Part shown: one piece after another, positions 1 through 6,322 of the stretch | Layout: every line of letters starts with the position of its first letter | Numbering within the stretch: the first letter of the stretch is position 1 | DNA from: CAZNVB01 sp964576265 | GTDB lineage: Bacteria > Acidobacteriota > Aminicenantia > Aminicenantales > UBA8522 | Assembly (NCBI GenBank): GCA_964576265.1 | Contig: CAZNVB010000224.1 | Location: forward strand, 1 to 9,294 | Direction of reading: 5' to 3' | Length of the DNA: 9,294 bases | Notes under the pieces: generated by a model | What the model saw: only the letters and a program-made list of their open reading frames with translations | What the model was told of the DNA's origin: nothing | Database searches by the model: none | Program-made: the position numbers and the translations under genes

Positions 1-1
1 G

Positions 2-751
2 GCTAGGGAATTCGCCCAAAAAGCGCTCGAAATAGACCGTGGCCTATGCGAAGCTTATGCTGTTTTGGCTTCAATAAAGCGCGATTATGAGTGGGATTTT
101 GAAGGCGCCCAGAGAGAGTTCAAGAGAGCCATCGAAATAAATTCGGGCAACGGCTACGGCCATCAAGGATATGCATTTCTATTGTCACGTCTGGGCCGTC
201 ATGAAGAAGCGATCAAGGAGGTCAAACTGGCTCGCGACCTGGAACCTCTTGCGCCGAGGATTAGGGCAAATGTCGGACTACTTCTGTACCGCGCAAGAAG
301 ATACAACGAAGCGCTGGAAGAGCTCAAAAAAGCGCTCGAATTCGATCCGAGCCATGCGGCGACACATGAATACCTTGGATACGTATATAGAGAAACCGGC
401 CATTATGAAGAGGCCAATGCGCATTTCAAAAAAGCAGGGGACCTCGCAGATTCGCCTGAGCGCTTGATCGACCTTGCCATTACGTATGCCCGTGCTGGAA
501 AAATTGAAGAGTTAAACAAAATTCTCATAGATATTAAAGGACGCTCCAAAAAAGAATACGTTTCTCTTACCCTTTTGGCCGCCGTATATGGCGCTCTTGG
601 AGAGCGGGACACCGCCTTTGACTTGCTCGATAAGGCTTATGCCGAGCGGGATAGCAGACTGACCACTCTTAAAGTGGAACCCATTTTTGACTCCCTCCGC
701 TCCGACCCGCGCTTCTCCGCCCTCCTCAGGAAAATCGGCCTGGAAAAATAG
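2..751 (+). CDS. TPR-repeat protein, C-terminal part (5' end outside window)
   Basis: The frame is open from the left edge to the TAG at 749-751, giving 249 residues with no start visible. A TTG at 65 is internal, because the frame continues upstream with helical TPR sequence. At least four tetratricopeptide units can be seen, with the usual pattern of small residues and a Pro at unit ends (for example 'RAIEINSGN', 'ALEFDPSHAATHEYLGYVY', 'GHYEEANAHFKKAG'). TPRs form a superhelical scaffold for protein-protein contacts. In Acidobacteria-like genomes this TPR block, ending in the tail 'LRSDPRFSALLRKIGLEK', usually follows a Ser/Thr kinase domain or a winged-helix CadC-like DNA-binding domain. 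That suggests a signalling or regulatory protein, but the deciding N-terminus is missing. The gene converges with the RHH remnant, with 11 bp between stops and no clear hairpin. TPR identity is secure; the parent protein type is inferred. Confidence 0.85.
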   Translation, partial: AREFAQKALEIDRGLCEAYAVLASIKRDYEWDFEGAQREFKRAIEINSGNGYGHQGYAFLLSRLGRHEEAIKEVKLARDLEPLAPRIRANVGLLLYRARRYNEALEELKKALEFDPSHAATHEYLGYVYRETGHYEEANAHFKKAGDLADSPERLIDLAITYARAGKIEELNKILIDIKGRSKKEYVSLTLLAAVYGALGERDTAFDLLDKAYAERDSRLTTLKVEPIFDSLRSDPRFSALLRKIGLEK

Positions 752-762
752 CCCTCTTTTCT

Positions 763-945
763 TCAGGAAAGCCGTCCGACCTCGCGGGAGATGTGTTTCT
801 TGATCCACATCCTGAGCAATGATGTGTAGCTCAAACCTTTCCGTTCAGCGATTTTTTTCAACAGATTTGATGACTTAATGAAGGTTGTCTTTTCCGGACC
901 GGATGTGCGGAGATTCCACTTCATTTCGAGCAGCGGCATTGACAT
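763..945 (-). pseudogene. CopG/ribbon-helix-helix antitoxin-like remnant
   Basis: Read on the minus strand, the frame ends at TGA (765-763). It encodes about 60 residues from the ATG at 945, or 58 from the ATG at 939. The C-terminal part, 'NLLKKIAERKGLSYTSLLRMWIKKHI', has the alpha-turn-alpha pattern of CopG/BrnA-type antitoxins, in which 'LL..LK..AE.KG..Y..LLR.WI' is the hallmark. The preceding 'NLRTSGPEKTTFIKSS' sits where those proteins have 'NLxPSxKTxxIRLP', the beta strand that reads DNA. The usual acidic N-terminal region with 'W' and 'DW' motifs is absent, no ribosome binding site precedes either ATG, and no toxin gene lies nearby. I read it as a 5'-truncated antitoxin remnant. A very short functional RHH protein is possible. 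The open frame continues upstream to 1467 across the URO-D pseudogene, which I treat as chance. Confidence 0.5.
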
Positions 946-1044
946 CAAAAGACACAGCAGGCTACGATCGCTAACACTTCGAAACGAAAAATAACCCAGG
1001 GGCGACGGCAATCTTCGGAGAGGAAGAAAACGAGTAGAGAGCGA

Positions 1045-1858
1045 ATGAAACTTCCGGAGTTCATCCACGCTGTCGTGAAAAGAAGCCGGGCTTTTTACCG
1101 GGCGACCGAGCCGGGGCATTTTTTGATCAGTGCGCAGGTGCCGGCAGAGGCTTCCGACATTCCGCCTCTCCATCATTTTGACCTCGACCATCAACTGGCC
1201 GAATGGCTGGATTACCGGGTCGCCGCCGCCAGACCTCTCTGGCGGGCGAAAGCCGGATTGGACGACGATTCGCTTCCCTCGATCTGCCCTCGGTTCGGCA
1301 TCGCCGAGCATTCCGCCTGGCTGGGGATGGATGATGAAATTTCTTGTCCGGGCGATCCCCTGGTGGTATGGGCATCTCTCCCGCTGGGCCGATTCAATCG
1401 ACGGCGGGCATGTCTTCTCCATGGGAAGCGGCTGGATGAATGGGCATATCCTCGGGCATCTCTCCAATGACGCGGCGATGCTGTGTTCGCCCAGGATCTA
1501 TGAGGAATTCGGGTTCCCGTATGAGGCGGAATTGGCAAAAAAATACGATGGCGTATTCTATCATGTCCACAACGAGAAGATGCATTTCGTCCCCCGGGTC
1601 GCCCAATTGCCCGGGATTCGGTTGCTCGAAGTGACCAATGATCCCGGGACACCCGCCGCTTTGGAGGACCTCGATCGCGTCTTCGCCGCCACCGGCTCGG
1701 CCAATCTGATGCTCCACGGCACCGCGGATCAGGTCCTGAAAGCGATCGATCAGCTCAGGGAGCGGAATGTATTTTTCCAGGTGAGCTGCCGGGACCGGGC
1801 GGAAGCGGAGGATATCGTTGCCTTTGTGCGGGATCGGTCAAAACCCTATATCCTCTGA
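1045..1858 (+). pseudogene. URO-D superfamily (corrinoid methyltransferase-like) gene with internal deletion and frameshift
   Basis: Two segments in different frames match one protein family. Frame 1 from ATG 1045 to about 1341 gives the N-terminal part: 'EPGHFLISAQVP', 'EWLDYRVAAARPLWRAKAGLDDDSLPSICPRFGIAEHSAWLGMDDE'. Frame 2 from about 1339 to TGA 1856-1858 gives the C-terminal part: 'FLVRAIPWWYGHLSRWADSIDGGHVF', 'LSNDAAMLCSPRIYEEFGFPYEAELA', 'YHVHNEKMH', 'LLEVTNDPGTPAALEDLD'. These are hallmarks of uroporphyrinogen-decarboxylase-like barrels (COG0407), which include haem-pathway decarboxylases and cobamide methyltransferases. The two pieces sum to about 270 residues, against roughly 340-380 for the family. 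The middle of the barrel, between the 'GIAEHSAWLG' strand and the helix before 'WADxxDGGHV', is missing. The frame change falls at the same place, so one deletion near 1333-1342 explains both. No strong ribosome binding site precedes ATG 1045. Family assignment is firm; the substrate is unknown; a functional product is very unlikely. Confidence 0.8.
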
Positions 1859-1954
1859 TGAGGACCGAGTGCTCCGCAGCTGCGGGGGGACGCGCCTCAG
1901 GCCATCGCCGAAGCCGTGGAGAGGTCCCGGCATGGCGCAAAAATCGTCTCCGGA

Positions 1955-4900
1955 TCAGCGGACCAGCTTCCAGGCGCCGGCGTCCTTTTTGAGGACGCAG
2001 GCCGTCCTGGCGCCCGCCTTGACCTGAACCTTGGTCTCTAACGGCTGGGGCGCGAGAAGGATACGAAGAGTATAAGCGCCCTCCTTAAGCTTGACCTCGT
2101 CGCCGCCGACAATGCCGCGGCCGGCTTCTTCCCCCTTTTCATCGAGCACGACATACTCGAGCTTGAGCGTCTGCTCGAGCGCTGAGAGAAGCTCACCCGC
2201 GTTTTTGGCGTCGAGGTACCGCCCTTCCGTTGATTTGGCGATGGCCTCGAGCTCGGCGCGCGCTTCTTTCTCCTTGATGTCGAACCCGACGATATGGACC
2301 TTGAGCTCCAGGCCGGATTTCTTGACGGCCGGGCCGATCGACTTGATGTCGCCGTTGCAGCTTTCGATCCCGTCGGTGACCAGGATGATCGAACCGTTCG
2401 GGATCTTTTCGAAATCCTTGATCGCCTCAAGGACGGAATAGACGAGCGGCGTTTTCCCCTTGAGCTGGATTTTATTGACGGTGTCGATGAGCTGCGCCTT
2501 GGCCACCGGTCCGATGGGAACTAAAAGCTCTGTGTCCGTGCAGGCTTTGGGGTCATTGAGTCCGTAACGGTGGCCGTAGACGCGCAACCCGACATTCATG
2601 GCGTCGGGCAGCCCGTTGATGATCTGGGCCAGTACCTTCCGGGCGATGCTGATTTTGGCCTCGCCGCCGATCTGCCCCCACATGGAGTTCGAGGCGTCCA
2701 TGATGATCTCGACGTTCTTACTGGCTTCTTTCTCGGCGCCTTTTTCGAAATCGACTCTGATTGTCCCTGACCCGAGCCTCTTCACCGGCGACATATAGAT
2801 CGGCACATGCCCGCAGCAAAACTCGAGCATCAGGGCGCCGAGGGCGACGCGGTAGACGTCCAATCTCTCTTCGTTTCGTGCGCCGTCCCAGCTTCCATCT
2901 TGATTTTGGTGATCCACGAGGAACCGGCAGATCCAGTCTTTCCAGATGCGCCAGTCGTCGCCTCCGGAAAGAAACATCGCCCGCGTGCCGTAATACCAGT
3001 AATAAAACGGATAACCGCCCCCCGGCTGCTCGATGTTCCAGCGCGGGGCATGATCCTGCATGAAGCGCAGGGCCGGCGAGACCGCCGGGTCCTGAGGGAA
3101 ACCGCACAGCTGCAAAGAGAGAGCTCCCATGCCTGCCCGGGCGCAGGAATCTCCTGTATCGCCAGGACTGTCATACCGGAACGAGCCGTCCGCCTCTCCA
3201 TGAAGCGAGCGAACAAACTTCGCCGCCGCCGGAAAGACGTAATCAGGAATGGAAAACCCGGCATTGACCGCCGCCTTGAGGGTGAGAATCTGCCATCCGC
3301 TGACCGAAAGATCGCTGGTTGTGCTGCCCGAGTTATATCTCCATCCGCCGTAATGTTGGTTTTCGGGCTTGAAGGGCCCGCCAAGCGCTTCGGGCTTGTG
3401 CTCGGTATTCTGGGAGCGGAGGATAAGGTTTACCGCGTCCTGGGCGATGGGCTCGAGGCTCGGGTCGTTCAAATCGACCAGCGCCTCGATCAAACCCAAT
3501 GTCGCGATCGCATGCTCATACATGCTTCCCGACCCCAGCGCGCCGCCATTATTAGCCGCGTCCCTCGACCCTTCCGGAAATGTTGAGCTCGGCCGGTATT
3601 TTGATTTCAGATAATTTATGGCTCCCTGGATATGGACGGAATAGTCCTTCTCAACGCACTTGGCTCCGATAAAAGCCATCAGGGAAAGACCGGTGAAAGC
3701 TTCCTCGTACCCCGGCCAGGAGCCGCTTTTTTGCTGCTTGGAAGCGAGCCAATCGAGCGCCTTGATCAGAGCCTGGTTGACCTCCTCCGGCGCGGCCGGC
3801 GGTTTTTGGGGCTTCCCGACGAAAAGCGTATACTCGGCGCCAGAGTTTTTTCCTTCTCTGGGCCGGAGTCCCAGATAATACGTCCCCGGTTTGAACTTCA
3901 TCTTGACGATTTCCTCGGGGTCGCCGGTTTCCCCGTGCCGGGAATAGTCCAGGCGGTTTCCTTTGGAGTCGAGGAGCTCGAGATTCCATTTCACCCCCGG
4001 GACGCCGGAGAGTTGAATGACGAAAAGGTCAACCCCGGGAGGGGGGACATTTAAAAGGAAATAATCATCATCACGGACCGCGTTGATCCGGCCGGTGATC
4101 GGAGTATTCAGCTTGAGTTCGTTGGCCTGTTTGAGTGCATCATTGGGTTCAGCCTCAGTTCCCTCCTGCCAGGGTCCGAGAAGGCGCGCGGTCAAAACAT
4201 ATCTGTCGGCGATATTCCTCTGATATCCTCTTAAGCAGATGTAATAAACGCCCGGGGTGATTGTGAGGCAGGGGATGGATTCCGGCTCGCCCTTTGACCC
4301 GTCGTTGATCTCCCAGACGGTCTTCCCGTTTTGATCAAGGAACCAGAGCCGTCCGTCTGAGCCCGGGACGGCGCTGAGGTCAATCCGGATGTTGTTCTTG
4401 CCGGGATTTTCAACGGTCAGTTGATAATAATCTTCATCCCCGCCGCTATGATAGTATCCTTCGACGCTTTGGCCGAGCCGGAGCTCTGTGGCGTCCTCCC
4501 GCCGGTCATTCGGCTCCGCCTCCATCCCCTCCTTCCAGGGGCCCAAGATTTTAGCGCTCAGCGTATAAGGGTCTTTGGAGTTTGCCTCCCGGGCAAAGGC
4601 ATCGATAAAATAGACGCCCTGAGCCAAGGCCAGGTTGAAAATGGATTCTGGGCCGTCCTTTTCCGTATCATCCACGCTCCAGACGCGGCTTCCTTTTTCA
4701 TTATAAAGATAAATTTCGCTGTCGACACCGGGGACGGCCGAGAGGTCGATCTGGACAAGAGTCTTCCCCGGTTCGTCAATGGTCAGCTTGTAAAAGTCCT
4801 CATCGCTCTTGTGATCGAAATAGCCTTTGATGCTCTCGGTCAATTTCAGGTCATTGGCCCTTTCGCGACTTCCATTGGGCTCGGATTCCCAGCCCTCCTG

Positions 4901-5353
4901 CCAGGGGCCGGTGATTTTTGTGGCCAGAGCATATTTTTCCTGGGTCGCTTTTCCGCCGAGGTAGACGCGGATATAGTAGACTCCTGATTCGACGGGGAAA
5001 CGGGCGATGGACTCCGGCGCGTTTTTCGGGTTGTCGTTGACTTCGAGGAGCCTTTGACCGTTGGCGTCATAGATGTACAAGTAGGCATCGATCTCCGGAA
5101 CGGCGCTGAGGTCGACCTGGAGATAATTTTTGCCAGGCTTATCGACGGTGAGCTTGAACCATTCGTCGTCGTTGTTCTGTTGGACGCTCCCCTGGACGGT
5201 GTCTCCGAGGCGGATCTCCTGAGCCTGCTCGCGTCTGTCATTCGGCTCGACTTCGGTTTTGACCTGGGCAAGAGCGGGCAAAACGAGCAGAAGAGAAATG
5301 AAAATGGATGAAAAGCAAAAAAGAAGGGATTTCTTTCTCTTCCATGGTTCCAT
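1955..5353 (-). CDS. Exported multidomain protein: 4x PPC, alpha-alpha toroid (prenyltransferase/squalene-cyclase fold), VWA domain, C-terminal beta domain
   Basis: The protein has 1132 residues. I chose ATG 5353 because AAGGAGG lies six bases upstream; the GTG at 5356 would be only three bases from it. Residues 1-29 form a Sec signal peptide (basic KRKK, hydrophobic core, 'ALA' before Q30). Four PPC (pre-peptidase C-terminal) beta domains follow at about 33-148, 156-272, 278-394 and 400-513. Each starts with 'EPN' and has 'DDEWFKLTV'-like and 'GVYYIRV'-like strands; repeats 2-4 are preceded by 'GPWQEG' or 'GPWKEG' linkers. Residues about 525-850 form an alpha-alpha toroid of the terpene-cyclase/prenyltransferase fold, with QW-type motifs 'QQKSGSW', 'ADGSF' and 'NQDGSW'. 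The cyclase DxDD acid motif is not seen, so catalysis is doubtful. Residues about 878-1065 are a VWA domain with an apparently complete MIDAS: D886-x-S888-x-S890, T968 and D994. About 70 residues of beta sandwich end the protein. A role in surface or periplasmic binding and adhesion is inferred. It lies downstream of its decayed paralogue at 5613-6286. Confidence 0.88.
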   Translation of the reverse strand: MEPWKRKKSLLFCFSSIFISLLLVLPALAQVKTEVEPNDRREQAQEIRLGDTVQGSVQQNNDDEWFKLTVDKPGKNYLQVDLSAVPEIDAYLYIYDANGQRLLEVNDNPKNAPESIARFPVESGVYYIRVYLGGKATQEKYALATKITGPWQEGWESEPNGSRERANDLKLTESIKGYFDHKSDEDFYKLTIDEPGKTLVQIDLSAVPGVDSEIYLYNEKGSRVWSVDDTEKDGPESIFNLALAQGVYFIDAFAREANSKDPYTLSAKILGPWKEGMEAEPNDRREDATELRLGQSVEGYYHSGGDEDYYQLTVENPGKNNIRIDLSAVPGSDGRLWFLDQNGKTVWEINDGSKGEPESIPCLTITPGVYYICLRGYQRNIADRYVLTARLLGPWQEGTEAEPNDALKQANELKLNTPITGRINAVRDDDYFLLNVPPPGVDLFVIQLSGVPGVKWNLELLDSKGNRLDYSRHGETGDPEEIVKMKFKPGTYYLGLRPREGKNSGAEYTLFVGKPQKPPAAPEEVNQALIKALDWLASKQQKSGSWPGYEEAFTGLSLMAFIGAKCVEKDYSVHIQGAINYLKSKYRPSSTFPEGSRDAANNGGALGSGSMYEHAIATLGLIEALVDLNDPSLEPIAQDAVNLILRSQNTEHKPEALGGPFKPENQHYGGWRYNSGSTTSDLSVSGWQILTLKAAVNAGFSIPDYVFPAAAKFVRSLHGEADGSFRYDSPGDTGDSCARAGMGALSLQLCGFPQDPAVSPALRFMQDHAPRWNIEQPGGGYPFYYWYYGTRAMFLSGGDDWRIWKDWICRFLVDHQNQDGSWDGARNEERLDVYRVALGALMLEFCCGHVPIYMSPVKRLGSGTIRVDFEKGAEKEASKNVEIIMDASNSMWGQIGGEAKISIARKVLAQIINGLPDAMNVGLRVYGHRYGLNDPKACTDTELLVPIGPVAKAQLIDTVNKIQLKGKTPLVYSVLEAIKDFEKIPNGSIILVTDGIESCNGDIKSIGPAVKKSGLELKVHIVGFDIKEKEARAELEAIAKSTEGRYLDAKNAGELLSALEQTLKLEYVVLDEKGEEAGRGIVGGDEVKLKEGAYTLRILLAPQPLETKVQVKAGARTACVLKKDAGAWKLVR

Positions 5354-5359
5354 CACTAC

Positions 5360-5366
5360 CCTCCTT
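5360..5366 (-). promoter_or_regulatory. Ribosome binding site AAGGAGG of the large PPC/toroid/VWA gene
   Basis: On the minus strand AAGGAGG is followed by six bases and then ATG at 5353. This near-perfect anti-16S match decides the start in favour of ATG over the GTG three bases earlier. Confidence 0.8.
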
Positions 5367-5374
5367 TAGCAGTC

Positions 5375-5557
5375 ATGCTCTCGCCGGCTCTCTCCCCCCC
5401 GAGACTGTTTCGGGATGGCAATTTGTCATTCCCAGAGACGGGAGAGAGCGAAGCAATCTCCTTTCTTTTCAACACATTATGAGATTGCTTCAGTCGCTCA
5501 CCTCCTTCGAAATGACATTGCGACACAGTCTTTCCAGGGAGAGGAAACTGGCTGCTC
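5375..5557. repeat. Imperfect inverted-repeat element (REP/MITE-like) filling the intergenic gap
   Basis: Two arms face each other around a loop at 5461-5480. The inner stem pairs AAGCAATCTC (5451-5460) perfectly with GAGATTGCTT (5481-5490). GAGCG (5446-5450) then pairs with CGCTC (5495-5499), and GTCATT (5425-5430) with AATGAC (5511-5516). Further out, GACTGTTTCG (5403-5412) is matched by the complement of CGACACAGTC (5521-5530), and CTCTCCC tracts flank both arms. Motifs of the type 'GTCATT...GCGAAGCAATCTC' recur as dispersed palindromic repeats in many environmental bacterial genomes; this is recalled, not searched. The element lies between the VWA pseudogene stop and the large gene's ribosome binding site. 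A transcript from either strand could fold into a long hairpin that attenuates or protects mRNA. No transposase is encoded. The outer limits are approximate. Confidence 0.65.
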
Positions 5558-5612
5558 TTTGTTTCATGAAGATCCTCAGTTGATTCATTTTCGAGTGTCT
5601 TAATGATTTGCA

Positions 5613-6286
5613 TTAATGCAGGGTCCACCTATCCTCGACTTTCTTGAGCGTGCGGACTTCAGTTGCGCCGGCCTTGACCGTCACCTTGATCTCGACCGGC
5701 TGCGGCGCGAGAAGCACGCGGACTGTGTATGTCCCATCTTTCACCTTGATTGCCTCGCCGCCGACAACGCCCCTCCCGACCTCAGTCCCGGCGCTGTCGA
5801 GAACGACAAACTCGAGCTTGAGCGTCTGCTCCAGCGCCGAGAGAAGCTCGCCGGAATTCCGGGCGTCGATATACCGCCCCTGAGTGGATTTGGCGATGGA
5901 CTCCAGCTCCTCACGGGCGGCCGCTTCTTTGATGTCGAACCCGACGATGTTGACCTGGAGTTCGAGGCTGGCCATGATAATTACGACGCTCTTAGGTCTA
6001 TTCTCACCGTCGATCCTCCTCCGGTCAAGGAATTTTTGGCCCTCCGCCTCCGGCGAGCTGCAGGCTGGGAAAGGGCGTTTCTCTGATCCGGCAAAGAGAA
6101 TCCCGGGGACTGGCGAAGCCGGGCGAGATTGCGGCTCCTGTTCTTTTGATCCACTTCCTTCGCTTTTTCAGGAGAAAGATGTCCGTTGGCCGGAACAGGC
6201 CATGAAGCCGCTGACGCAGAAAACCAGCGCCAGGCCCGAATAGACCCATTTCTTTTGTTTTTTTTGAGGTCGTTGAAGAAATTCAT
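5613..6286 (-). pseudogene. Decayed VWA-domain lipoprotein, paralogue of the large VWA protein
   Basis: The last 118 residues, from ATG 5975 to TAA 5615-5613, align without gaps to the end of the neighbouring large protein and look about two thirds identical by eye ('IVGFDIKE', 'GELLSALEQTLKLE', 'LLAPQP', 'VKAGA'). Immediately upstream in the same frame is 'RPKSVVIIM', matching the strand 'KNVEIIMDASNS' just before the MIDAS. The roughly 127 residues from the MIDAS Asp to the last VWA strands are therefore missing. Further upstream, a shifted frame reads 'LTGGGSTVRIDL', matching 'GSGTIRVDF' of the paralogue. The start region reads ATG 6286, then a run of eight A. Adding one A would give a K-rich lipoprotein signal, 'KKWVYSGLALVFCVSGFMAC', which meets a TGA at 6170-6168. 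I count at least four lesions: an A-run indel, a stop, an indel before the VWA, and the core deletion. The start lies 36 bp after the upstream gene, consistent with an old operon. The C-terminal 120 codons could still be translated, but nothing precedes ATG 5975 that would drive this. Confidence 0.75.
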
Positions 6287-6322
6287 TCGATTTCCTAATC
6301 GCCTAAATTCCAGCTTTATCGG

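Noticed and set aside
763..1467. A 234-residue minus-strand gene covering the URO-D region
   Set aside because: Its upstream two thirds lie antisense to well-conserved URO-D codons and show no family features. Only the last ~50 codons look like a real protein (RHH).
1045..1470. Stand-alone 141-residue gene from ATG 1045
   Set aside because: Only the first ~98 residues are family-like. After about 1341 the frame is out of register and the homologous sequence continues in frame 2, so this is the first half of the URO-D pseudogene.
1872..1887. CCGCAG/CTGCGG palindrome between the URO-D pseudogene and the large gene, as a terminator
   Set aside because: It has no loop in the perfect form and no T-tract on either strand. 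It may be chance in GC-rich sequence.
3330..3780. Functional terpene cyclase or prenyltransferase activity of the toroid domain
   Set aside because: The fold motifs are present, but I see no DxDD catalytic motif, and the context is an exported multidomain protein. I keep only the fold.
5351..5356. GTG 5356 as start of the large protein
   Set aside because: The ribosome binding site would be only three bases away. ATG 5353 has six-base spacing.
5609..5620. Perfect 12-bp palindrome TGCATTAATGCA over the stop codon of the VWA pseudogene
   Set aside because: Short, without loop or T-tract, and partly fixed by the coding end (CAT TAA). No regulatory reading can be supported.
5308..5628. Small ORFs on both strands between the VWA genes
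   Set aside because: They run through the inverted repeat, have low-complexity composition and lack ribosome binding sites, so they are most likely chance frames.
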